Assembly (NCBI RefSeq): GCF_947623445.1
Contig: NC_135241.1
Location: 16,494,501-16,558,500 of the forward strand
Length of the DNA: 64,000 bases
Source of the DNA: Clavelina lepadiformis
Taxonomy: Eukaryota > Chordata > Ascidiacea > Aplousobranchia > Clavelinidae
Direction of reading: 5' to 3'
The translations under genes and the position numbers were made by a program. Positions 34,475 through 45,002 of the stretch are shown here, piece after piece. Under the pieces are notes generated by a model. That model searched no databases, was not told the DNA's origin, and saw only the letters and a list, made by a program, of their open reading frames with translations. The stretch's first letter is position 1. Every line of letters starts with the position of its first letter.

Positions 34475-36716
34475 ATTAGAGCATAGTATCTCAGTTGTAT
34501 GGCTAGCTTAGTAAAATGAAAAAATTGTAGTAGATTATTATCAAGAGCATTCACAAGGCACGTTTCTTAGTTTGAAAATTAACTTTGAATAAATGTAGTA
34601 AGAAGTATAGGCCTAAAAATAATGCTTTTAAAACTTTAAGGCACTGATAATTCTGGCTACTTTGGCACTCCTTACTTTTCTCGTTCTTTGTAAGCTGAGC
34701 TTACAGCTTATTATGAAGAAATTATTAGCAAGTCGTTATATATCTAAAAGTTATCTCTACCCTGGAATACCGTTAGACAATTGACAACCCATAAAGTATA
34801 CCAGCTGAGTGCTTTTTGGAAAAAAAAACAATCTTGCAGTTAATTGAAATGGAAAGAACTACACCAACAACATCCTGTCAAAGGCAGGCAACTTGCAGAC
34901 CGTATTTCCTGGTACCGGCAAAAATATAGTCACGCACCTTTTGAACAATACTGCTCTGAAGTATTTAAAACGAACTAAACAAAATCCAAACAAAAACTTT
35001 TGGTAAATTCGTTATCATTGCTGGTGTATTAAATTTTCTTGTTTCTGTATCATCACATGCAATTTCTCAACCATGAGTAGGCTATACAATATAATGTGAA
35101 AACAAAGTAGCCTGTTTGTAAATGTTCTCGTGACTCGCGCTGTTAATTAATTATTAACTACGTTGTAGAGGAGGTAATAAAATGCCAGCTTAATAAATTT
35201 TGGTAAAGCATGAACCAAAGCGTCTTTTTGTAGTCAAATCATATCTATAAAAGAAACGATACCCCAAACTTGTAAGATGTTAGTTAACCAACTTTGTAAA
35301 GACTATGTTTATTACAATTCAATTGAGTATTTTGAATTAATAACACCGCAAGGACATGGCAACAAAAATATTTGCTTTTTAAAACATGCCGAAATCGGTA
35401 CGCTAGGCTATAGCCTATCAGCAATAAAAGTAGGCTACTCTGCTGAAAGGGAAAAGCATTTTCATTAGTTCTGCAAAAAAACATTCTCATATTATAGCCA
35501 CATTATAGCCTAGGTTTAATATAAAAATTAGAAGCTTGTCTTCGCAACGCGGTATGGGGATGGCGATGTTGATTGTTTTAGGTAGGCCTAAAGCCAAAGG
35601 TTTTAGTCTTTCTTTTAGAACTCCTCGACTATTTTATTTTTGACTCCGTTGTTTATGCTAGCTCTGATTGTTTCTTTAAGTCAGCACAACGTTTATAAAG
35701 TCTAAATTCTTATAATTTCCAAAAATATAGTCGTAATCACATCAGAAACAATTTTATATCCATTTTAAATCCGAATAGAGCTAATCACTTGAATTGAATG
35801 ATGAATCAGAGAGAAGGGTAAAGAGAGAGATTTGAACCAAGCATCAGTTTTGGTATCGCTATATCAGCCAATCAGCGAAAGACATCGCTATTTACATCAT
35901 GCTACGTGTACGTTAATTTGTTAAAATTAGGAATTATTTTGTGGGTTTGGTGGCCATGCTAACCTACCATCTTGTAGCACAATTCTATTATTGCTATCTT
36001 GCGTGTTTAAGGCTCTTGGGCTTTGCCAGTTTTTCCTGCTCGTTAATTGTTCGTGAGCATGTGTTTTATTGTGTTATAACTACAACGGTTAGCATCCTAA
36101 CTTTCGCTCCGCACAGTTAATGGCGAAAAATAAAAAACATAATACAATACAATTACCTCTTGTTATACATTTTTTTATTTGATGGTACAGTATTTACCAC
36201 ACCACTATAATCCAATAGTATTTATAGTGTGCAAGTTGTAAAAAACCAGTATTCTCTCGATGTCAAAATGTCCTTGAAAAGATTTCAAGTGATCCAGCAA
36301 CCCTAGGTAACAAGCGTTTCCACTTATTCCAGCGGTTCTTAACCGGTGGGAAATTTTACAGGTATTAAAACATTAATACGGTACAATTTATTAGTTTTAT
36401 AAAATATTAGGCCTATAATGAATGTAAATGTTGTATTTAGGTTAGAATTGCATGCAGCCAAAAACGCCGCATAGAATAGCACTGCCGAATTTTCTTGTTC
36501 TTGGTCGGGAGCCTTCGTACGATCCCGAACAAGAATCGTCGGCCTTTGCAAGAAGAACATAGCATAAATAACCTGGTCAAAAGTTCCAAATCCAGGCAAA
36601 TACAAAAATGTAACAAAAAACAAAAAATTGTGTTTGTTGCAATGGAAAGTTGCACAAAAACCACAAAAACTACTGGTAGCTCAGTAACCGGGGCCCGAGC
36701 GGTGATAACTAATAAG
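34475..36716. other. Intergenic stretch with repeats
   Basis: No coding exon found. It holds repeat copy 2 (35950-36150), a single hAT-like end near 36328 (CAGCGGTTCTTAACC) and a strong hairpin near 36494-36535 (CTTGTTC ... GAACAAG). Confidence 0.4.
35950..36150 (+). repeat. Dispersed repeat, copy 2
   Basis: Ordered similarity with 20930-21090 (GCCATGCTAAC, GCRYGTTTAA, GTGAGCAT, GGCGAAAAATAAA). Same orientation, no coding potential, ends not defined. Confidence 0.35.
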
Positions 36717-37624
36717 TAGGGCAAGTTTTTGTTGCACTAAAATCGTGAGAAAGTTGCACTTAATTTTAACAAAAGTTGCAGTAAAAAGTTGCATTTATGC
36801 ACAAGTTTTTTAAAATTATAGGGTATGAGATACTCGAAAGGTTCCGTTGTATAACCCAACAGTTTAATATTTGCAGGGTGTCTGCTTGTTCCGTTTCTTT
36901 TTTCGCTATTCAATCGATCATGCATATATTTTTATGTTCTTTAGGTATGAAACCTACATGACAGCATTTCGCTGTCAGCTCCTGCAGAGCTGTCAAATTT
37001 GGTACTTTCCCATTTCACGGACGGTCTGGCGAGACCGCCGAAAATTACATTTTTTGCCGGTACGCAGCAAGAAAATAACGCAATGCGGAAATAATTTTCC
37101 GCAAAAAGCTAAACAGCAAAGCGATAACCCACTCCTCCCCTCCCACCAAAACAAGTCAAATACCACACCCCAAACCCCCTATGTTGCAAACTTGATCCAA
37201 GGCATTGCAGCAAAACTCAGTGTTGGCGACTTTATCAAAATCAATAGCTTGAAAAAGGTGACCAGTGAAAATGTAATTTTCGGCGGTCTCGCATCGCACT
37301 GTGGTACTTGGCTGGGGTTGTTGAACTTCTAGCTTGCAAGCCAAGTGTTGCGTCATAGATAACATTGAGATGCAGCTAATCCATCACATAGCTCTTTGTT
37401 ATGCAAATCAAAGAGAATAGAACCATACTAGAAATAGTTTTATAGCATGTTTTTTAAATCACTCCTTTACATTTTGCGCAATACTTGATAAAAGTTGCAT
37501 GAAAAATAGAAAAAAGTTGCAATATAAAATTCATACAAACAGCTTAAAACATCATACTACATAAATTCTGAGTATTTAGGAAGCTGCCGGAAGCTGTAAA
37601 AAAATGTTGCAAAAACTTACCCTA
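36717..37624. mobile_element. hAT-type element with 8-bp target duplication and GTTGCA subterminal repeats
   Basis: 908 bp flanked by exact CTAATAAG (36709-36716 and 37625-37632), which fits the hAT nTnnnnAn pattern. Ends are inverted: TAGGGCAAGTTTTTGTTGCA and, on the other side, TAGGGTAAGTTTTTGCAACA. AGTTGCA words are repeated many times near both ends, as expected for transposase-binding subterminal repeats. A 153-codon frame inside shows no transposase likeness. A second inverted-repeat unit lies within it. Confidence 0.85.
37029..37292. repeat. Inverted repeat inside the hAT-type element
   Basis: A perfect 25-bp inverted pair, 37029-37053 (GCGAGACCGCCGAAAATTAC...) and 37268-37292 (its complement), separated by 214 bp. 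It may mark a nested MITE whose ends are shorter than its host's. Confidence 0.6.
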
Positions 37625-39440
37625 CTAATAAGATCAGTACGTAAGACAAGAAACATGACACTTTCCATGCGGACGTTTTAAATTTATAATTGCTTATTAT
37701 TTGTCCACAATCGAAACGTTTTTTTAAATGATGATAAGAATAAAGTTAATTGTGTGTTAGCAGAAGGGCCGGGAATATAATTTCATCACATTAATTTCTA
37801 AAAGCGGATAGTTTACATTTATTAACTGACTCGTTTTCTATGTAAAGACTTGATACTGAAGTGAAGTGAATGCAAAATGCAGCTTATTACTTTAGCTGTG
37901 GATGCTGTATTGCTGTATTCAGCGTCATCTGGGTTGAGCACATAATTACAGGAACATTAGAAAATGGCAGTAATCAGTGGTTCTTTTGAATTTTTTTATA
38001 ATATAAACCATTGGTTTGTAACCTTTTTACAGGTCTGTTTTATGATCACTGTCTCACAGACCCCTTAAAATAGCCTATTTGACGATATCTTTGCTTCGCC
38101 AACATACTGGTGTCTGTGCTTCATGCATTATGCTTAGTTTGCTCTAAGATTATAAAGACTTTTATCAATTCCCGAAACTGACTTAATGGTTAATCGCAGT
38201 AGTTGCAAGTAATTTTGAAAAAAATTGGCCCAACTGCAAAAAGTTGCTTACGGATTAGCTGATAGTGTAAGGACTAGGACTTACGACTAACTAAACCAGA
38301 GTTGAGAACGCTTCATTACCAGCACCTTGCAATCCCCTGCAGTTTTAGAGTTTGCAAATTATTAAACTGGTTGCTAGCAATTTTCATTCCAAAGTGGAAA
38401 GTCTGGCACCTGCACACATGAGGTATCATCATCAGGGCCCACAAACTTTTTTGAAGTGACTATTTCATCGTATGAAGGTCATGCAGCCTGTTGTTAAAGA
38501 CAATTTTTTGTTACTTCACCCCGATTTACATTAAACAAAGAAAAGCTGATTGTTTGAATGCCAATTTATATTAAATAAACAAAGAAATAAGGCTTCAGTG
38601 CACGCCATCACGCCAAAAATTGTGTCTTTGCATGCCCAACTGGAAAGTATGGCAATTTTCGACGAGAAATAGTGTCCAATTTTTTGTTTATTAATTAAAA
38701 ATTGGCATTTAAATAATCACGTTTTAATCATGTTTTTTTATAAGGGTAGGCTGTAGGTTGAAACCAACTTGGATATGAAAAGTTTTCTGTGCACGTTGAT
38801 GAGTTTTGTAACTTTTGTGCTTGCCGTAGCCTCACTTTTTACCATCGCTTAGCACATGGCTGTAATAAAGTATGCTGATTAAGTGATAGTGTTGAATTTG
38901 TTGTCTTAATATACCATATTATGCGGTATTTATTCTCATTTTGAGTTTTTGCCACCTTAACCTATAAGTGGGTTTGCTCCAGCAAATCCATCTAGGGTGT
39001 CTTGTTAGGCTCTACAGGTTAACTCATTGATGTGTGCTTAATACCCGGGGTTAGAATTGTATGGTTATTGAAGTAAAAAGCTGCCAAGTTGCTTTCAAAC
39101 TCTGTACTTGATTGCGTCAGCATTGCATCATTTAACATAAATGAATGACATATGCATTTCGCGCATTTTTCTGAGGTTTTAGACCAGATTGAAACAATGC
39201 ATTTCATTATGAAAACAATGAAATTTTGTAATAATCAATACAGTATTCGAAAAGTACACACTGGTAGACGGTAGTACAGCACTTTGGCAGTAAATACTCT
39301 TTATTTTTTTGGGTGAATTCCTTTGGGCATCCTGGCTCTGTAAAAATGGGTGCCCCTCAAAAAAGTTGGATGCGCAACTCTGGTAAACTAAGCTTAATCT
39401 ACCAACAGACACAATTAATGCAGCGTTTTTAGGCCTAAGG
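37625..39440. other. Intergenic stretch, no gene seen
   Basis: A possible decayed hAT end lies near 38010 (CATTGGTTTGTAACCTTTTT), with a weak partner near 38295. A short stretch near 38840-38875 resembles 28030-28060. No gene recognised. Confidence 0.35.
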
Positions 39441-39893
39441 TAGTGGTGGGAATCAACCGGTTTGTGCGAACCAGTTGTTGGAATTTTAATGACCTCCACG
39501 AACCGGTTAATAACAAGCGTATATGTATAGGTTTATGTTTCACTTCGAGCACTGTATTCCAGTTGCTAATATTATGCTATTAAAGCCGTAATAATTATAA
39601 TACCGTTACATCTTGCAAACACGCGTGTTTACAACGCATTGTGCAATGACAATACAGTAGAACTCGCATATAACCTCGTATAAAACGGATGCATTCATTA
39701 TTGCAAAGAAATCGATTGTTAACAGTACAATTGCTATTGTCACAGAAGAAAGTGTGCATTAATTATTCTTCATACTCTATTTGATCACTTGTGATATACA
39801 CGTATATCGATCATGTATACCACGTATCTATATATATCGGCCCCGAGTCAATATGGCACGCTGCTATGTTAAAATATTTAAATCCCATCACTG
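39441..39893. mobile_element. hAT-type MITE with 8-bp target duplication
   Basis: 453 bp bounded by exact GCCTAAGG (39433-39440 and 39894-39901). The left end TAGTGGTGGGAA and right end TCCCATCACTG are inverted and match the hAT CAGTGATGGGA start, with the first base of the left copy changed. No coding capacity. Confidence 0.85.
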
Positions 39894-39901
39894 GCCTAAG
39901 G

Positions 39902-40780
39902 TTTCATAAAAGCTTTACTTTCTTATCTCCAATTGTATGGTGACAATTGCTGGAATCATTTCCTGTAAATACAACTCTTAATACAATCTCTTTATGCTGT
40001 GTGCATAGCATGGTCTGGCGCAGAGCAAACTTTAAACAATGGCATTATCCAGACATGAGTTTCAACTTGCATGAGCAACCTCTTGGTTGGGTGAAGGCCG
40101 ATCACTAAGAGTCAATAGGTGCCCTGTGGGCATTCAGGTGAATTATGGATGCCCAAAACAAAATTTGGTTATCATGAGGGTTTCACTCAAAAATGTGACA
40201 GTTGCAAACTTTAAAACCAAAGAATTTTTCCACAAGCATTACGTGAAATCTTGCGATAAAGAATTTTTTATGAGTGGTAACGTACTATGTCATCGCCCAA
40301 CAGCAGGCTTATTTTTGGTTTATGCTGATGGTAACCCTGTCTATGGCTGTCTAGCAGTCCTTTTAATTGGTTTGTAAGGTATATTTTTTCTTGATATGTT
40401 ATTATTTATACTAAATTTCAATGAGTTACGATTTCCTCAATACTTGATCCGATTTGTACATGCATAACTTGTTTACTTAGCTTCATCAGTTTGCATACAT
40501 TGTAATTTGTAAGTGTATTTTTTCCATTTTCACAAAAGACGAACAAATTCATCCACCACCACCCAAAGCTTTTGCGTCGCAATGCATGAATGATGTATCC
40601 AGCAGGATGATCACAGCTCCCTGCGTGCATTTTGTATGGCACAGTTAATGTGGAAGTGCAACCCTTCTTAAAGCTCTGTAGGGTACTGCACGAGTACAGT
40701 ATTGATGGTAGCAGTATTGATGGTAGTAGTAGTCATTAAATCAATGTACAATTGCCCTAAAGTTTGTGTTCATTTGAACA
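39902..40780. other. Intergenic stretch before the LINE fragment
   Basis: A 96-codon plus-strand frame at 40087-40377 has no recognisable likeness. Nothing else seen. Confidence 0.35.
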
Positions 40781-41520
40781 GTGCTATGTCAAAAGCTTTC
40801 ACTGTGGATGTTATACTCCGCCAAATGTGTACCTCTCTCTTTCATAGTTTACATGAACTGGATAGAGCCAGCCTCGGTGAAGAGTGTGTCATGGCTGGAA
40901 GCATTAGGATCAGTCATTTGCTGTTTGCAGATGACCAATTCTTCTGTCTTCACTAAAAACCCTATCAGTTCTCACTGCATGTGTTTAGATACACTGAAAC
41001 AGTTATAGAATTCAAGTATATATGAGAGTGCAATTCACGAGTGATAGAAAGCAGAACAGTGAATTAGACACCCAAATTGGTAAAGCAAGTGGAGCCAGGC
41101 GTGATCTTCATTGTTCAGTTGTTATGAAGCAGCTTTCTAAGACCACAAAATTCTCAATTTTTAAGTCAGTTTTTATCCAGTTCTTGCCTATGGTGATGAA
41201 TCTTGGCTAACAACCGGAGTGTGCTCATGGTGCACGCTTCAGAAATAAGATTTTTAAGAAGAGTTTATAGTGTAGCGCTACTAGATCAAACGCGTAGCAC
41301 AGAAATCCATAAATCTCTAAATATTGAGCCCCAACTTCTTTGAATTGACAAGTCCCCACTATGAAGGTTTGGCCATGTCACCAGAATGCCTCAAGAAAGA
41401 TACATACCTACACTATACCATACCTACACTTTAAAAGACCAACGGGTTGACCAAGAACCAGGTGTCAATTACATCACTGGCCTTCTCTTTGCAGAACTGA
41501 CAGAAAGGTCATGAACTGTT
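40781..41520 (+). mobile_element. LINE reverse-transcriptase fragment
   Basis: Fragment of a non-LTR retrotransposon. Frames in succession show SLFIVYMNWI, RISHLLFADDQFF (the palm motif with FADD), VQFTSDRKQNSELDTQIGKA, a block matching FSIFKSVF, and further on RFGHVTRMPQER, which is the order in the C-terminal half of such proteins. The reading frame changes several times and stop codons occur, so it is dead; the 5' part is missing. The clade is not certain. Confidence 0.7.
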
Positions 41521-43082
41521 TTAGGATCTTCTGGAGCTGCTGCCCCTACAACCTTTCTGAGAGGAAGAAGTGGGTTTGGAAACGTATGAAACATGAAACA
41601 TTGCTATAAAAACTAATAAGTGCTTAAGGGATGTGGTCACACTTGCACGTATGCTGTTGTCGCTGCACAAAACACACAATAGTGAAATGTTAAGAACGAA
41701 TGGCAGCACTTATCACCAGCATAAACTGCACATTTAGAGTAGTTTTTCTGTTTAAGTGTTAATGCAGTGGTTCTCAAATGGTGCAACACTGCAAGCCTAC
41801 AGGCCACAGTGCTTGTCTTTGAACTTTTTTTCTGAAAAAAATGCAAATTCGTGACGGACTTTAGTAAAATCTGTATCCACCAAGTTGTTTTATTTCACAA
41901 TCCATTGATTCACTTGATAATCATTATTAAGTGACAATTGTGCATTGGTAAAACCACATCCAGATTCATTTTAAAACTTCAATTAAATACGTTTTTGTTT
42001 TGATGTTACTGCTTTACGTTTTTCTTTAAAAAGAGCACTGCAAAGGTTTTAAACTTTTATAAAGGGAGTCGTAGTAAAATTTATTTTGAAAAAACAGGTA
42101 ACGTAGTACTATCATACTAACCTCAATTTAATTATATAATCCATCACTTAAGCTAATTGAAACCTTTGTCCTTTATCCAACTGTTAAATGCACACAGAGT
42201 TTTTTCTAGCCTACTTGCTTATCTCAAGCAATACAAACTGCCAAATAAAAATTAAAACTTATAGTTTGTGATATTAATAGTTATGTATTGTTTCAAAAAA
42301 TATCCAGGAAAAGGAAGCAGACCTTTGTGTTTGCATTGATTTTAATCAACTGACGATCAGAAACAATGTAGCAAATGCTTTTAGTGAGATATAATATCTT
42401 TTTATTTTTGCAGTTTTACCTTTTTGGCAGTAAAACTGTATTTTTACTTCTAAAGCGAGGGACAAGTGCTAAGACAAGTAAACCAGTCAGGCCGAATATT
42501 TCCACAATATTTATTGGTAAAACTATTATTATTGCCCAAATTGCAAATCTCCCAGTAATTGTGACAGAGTTGGGCGGTTGGCAGTGATGAAGCCCTCACA
42601 ATGTAAAATGAACACCTGCAACGGCTGGTATTTGAATCAAGTATATAATTGTAAATATAGGCCAGCTGATAGCGCAGTGTGTTTGGATATGTTTGCCATA
42701 GGTGATGGCATACGACGTGTACCAAAAAAGCATTCATGTCCATGCCAAGTTATTGCCAACATCCAAGACTGATCTCAGCCAGAGAGTTGTAGCCTAGCAT
42801 CTATACATCTTCATCAGCATGAACAAACTAATTTGGTAAGGTTAGACCTAACTAAGACAGGGTATTTCTGTTATCCACTTGAACTTATAATTGCTCAACT
42901 ACAGTGTTAAATATTTTTGAAGAAAATTTTCCTAGTAAATTTCCTGACAATTCTGTGATTTAAGGTTAACTTGTTTTAGCATTTGCCCCTCTTTTTGCAT
43001 GAAATAACCTGTTGCGTAAATAAGCCTATGAAGTATATAATAATGTTGTAATGTTTATCTCAATCCTTGTTTGCTGCCTTAG
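41521..43082. other. Fukutin upstream region
   Basis: Contains one hAT-like end at about 41766 (CAGTGGTTCTCAAATGG) without a partner. Just before the gene, a splice acceptor TTGCTGCCTTAG (AG at 43081-43082) implies an upstream non-coding exon or trans-splicing. Confidence 0.4.
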
Positions 43083-43092
43083 GGTAATCAAA

Positions 43093-44709
43093 ATGAAAGA
43101 CCTTACAAAACAAGTATTTAGTATTAAAGTTAAAACGTTAATTGCTGTAGCATGTGGAGTCTGGTTCTTGTCTGTACTTTACACCTACGCCTTTGCTGAC
43201 ACATATACTTTCCATAAACTTTCCAAACGTAGTGTTGATATACAGAAGGAGTGTCTAGGTCAGTTCTTTGAGATTTTCAGGAAAAATAGAGTTCCACTCA
43301 TACTCTTTGATGTAGATATTTTACCGGAATTATTTCAAGCTCGTCCGCGGTCTTGGCACAAATCTGATCATGAATGCAAAACCCTCTGCAAGTATCATCC
43401 AGAAAACAAAAATGTCATCACTTTTGCCATCCAGTCCACCAAATTTGACAACAAGAAACGTGATGTGATTCATGATTTGAAAGAAGTTGGTTTTGTTGTG
43501 CATATAACTAGAGCTGTTGATCCTAGACCCTTGGTGCATGGTGATGTTTATACAACTGTTCCAACTTATTTATGGTTGGCCAAAAACGATCATGTTATTC
43601 ATGTAGCCATTTTGTATGAGCGCATTCAAAGTTACGTTTGGGTGGGCCCAGTGACTGATAGTGATTGGAAAGAAACAGTAGATACTCTTGCTCCTACTCT
43701 AAGTGATGGCTGGCATAGTATGGATATTATAGGAGCTAAGTTTCCGATGTATGCTCAAGCAATGGATAAATCTCAGCGCTTCCTTGGGCTTCCTTTGGAA
43801 ATTGATGGCCATAAATTAAATGTTCCATACCACATTCGTGCATTCTTAGAAGAATATAAAAATTCCCATTTCATTGAGTGTGACCACGAACGTGCCAGAC
43901 AATACAAGCTTGAGCATAGGACTGAACTTACTCAAGAAGAGTCAAAGTTTAAGGAGGATGCAAGAAAGGTTCTCCTTCAAGCTAAAGAAGTTCTAGATCA
44001 ACTGGAGGTTCCATTTTTTTTGAGTGGTGCCACCTGCTTAGGATGGTATCGGCAGTGTGATATAATTCCCCACAGTAAGGCTGTGGTTTTTGGCATAAAT
44101 GCCAAGCACTATAACATGAAGATCATGGAAGGCTTGCATGATGCTGGTTTAACCATGACACATAAGTATGGTAAGATAGGAGACAGTCTGCAGATGTTTT
44201 TTATTGGCCCAGAAAAGATAAAGCTTGAACTTTCATTTTTCTATGATGATTATGGCAATGTTTGGCACGGGGGCACTCAGGAACATGATCGAAGGAAATA
44301 CAAGTTCTCATATTCCTGGTTTAAGCTTTGTTGGACAGAATTTTTAGAAATCAAAATTAGAGTTCCCTGTGAGCCTGCAAAATATATTGAAGCAAAATAC
44401 GGAAAAGACTGGATGTATCCTATTAAAAAGTGGCAGTGGAACCTTCATCCATATAATGTAGAAACGAATGGAAAGTGGTCAGACACAGATCGAGAGGTTG
44501 CTATCCAAGTCTTTGAGCCCACTGATGAGCACAGAAAGCGAGTAGATGATATCAGAGAAGTACACAGGAGAATACATCAGAGACCTACAGAGGAAGAGAT
44601 AAGATTATCTGAAATGAGGGGCAGCATGTATAATGAGAACTATAAGAAGATTATAGAGCCGCTGATGGTGCAAAATGCTGACTCACAGCAAAATGAAGGA
44701 GAAGACTAG
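43093..44709 (+). CDS. FKTN: Fukutin-like protein lacking the DxD motif
   Basis: Homologue of fukutin, a Golgi type II membrane protein that in vertebrates transfers ribitol phosphate to alpha-dystroglycan glycans. One coding exon of 538 residues (human 461). The start at 43093 is chosen because an acceptor AG lies 10 bases upstream; a start at 43051 would read through it. The signal anchor is at about residues 13-32. Diagnostic blocks: HFIECDHERARQYK, FLSGATCLGWYRQCDIIP, WHGGTQEHDRRKYKF, LCWTEFLEIKIRVPCEP, YIEAKYGKDW and the final KWQWNLHPYNVETNGKW. The nucleotidyltransferase-like motif that is SKDVDLG in human fukutin reads SKAVVFG here (residues 328-334), so the acidic DxD is gone, and the later LDVFFFY block reads LELSFFY. 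About 50 extra charged residues extend the C terminus. The frame is otherwise intact. No AATAAA follows before NAA35. Confidence 0.95.
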   Translation: MKDLTKQVFSIKVKTLIAVACGVWFLSVLYTYAFADTYTFHKLSKRSVDIQKECLGQFFEIFRKNRVPLILFDVDILPELFQARPRSWHKSDHECKTLCKYHPENKNVITFAIQSTKFDNKKRDVIHDLKEVGFVVHITRAVDPRPLVHGDVYTTVPTYLWLAKNDHVIHVAILYERIQSYVWVGPVTDSDWKETVDTLAPTLSDGWHSMDIIGAKFPMYAQAMDKSQRFLGLPLEIDGHKLNVPYHIRAFLEEYKNSHFIECDHERARQYKLEHRTELTQEESKFKEDARKVLLQAKEVLDQLEVPFFLSGATCLGWYRQCDIIPHSKAVVFGINAKHYNMKIMEGLHDAGLTMTHKYGKIGDSLQMFFIGPEKIKLELSFFYDDYGNVWHGGTQEHDRRKYKFSYSWFKLCWTEFLEIKIRVPCEPAKYIEAKYGKDWMYPIKKWQWNLHPYNVETNGKWSDTDREVAIQVFEPTDEHRKRVDDIREVHRRIHQRPTEEEIRLSEMRGSMYNENYKKIIEPLMVQNADSQQNEGED

Positions 44710-45002
44710 TTGGACTGGTTTGATCATATATACGTTTACCAAGAATCGAAAGCAAATTGTTTTTTCTTTTTAGTCTGTTATATTTTCATTTGCTGTTAAT
44801 GGTATAGCAGGCGTTTATGGTGCTCAGTTTAGCTTGCTTTGGTTTAATGTTATAATGGTTTTAGTTGTGAGTTTATCTTTCTGTGTTCACATGTCTAAAT
44901 AATTTTCCAACCTTGTTGGTTGCAGTACCTCAATAACAAGAAAGGGTTTCCCCTAGTTTGTTTATGCTGCATGCCACTGCACTGGCAGTGTATTCATATC
45001 TA

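Noticed and set aside
36328-38310. Possible large old hAT element with ends CAGCGGTTCTTAACC and a weak partner near 38295
   Set aside because: No matching 8-bp flanks and the right end is poor; there may be two unrelated relic ends.
40087-40377. 96-codon plus-strand frame as a gene
   Set aside because: No likeness, no splice context, and next to a LINE fragment; probably repeat-derived or chance.
41766-41850. Single CAGTGGTTCTCAAA hAT-like end
   Set aside because: No inverted partner within 2 kb.
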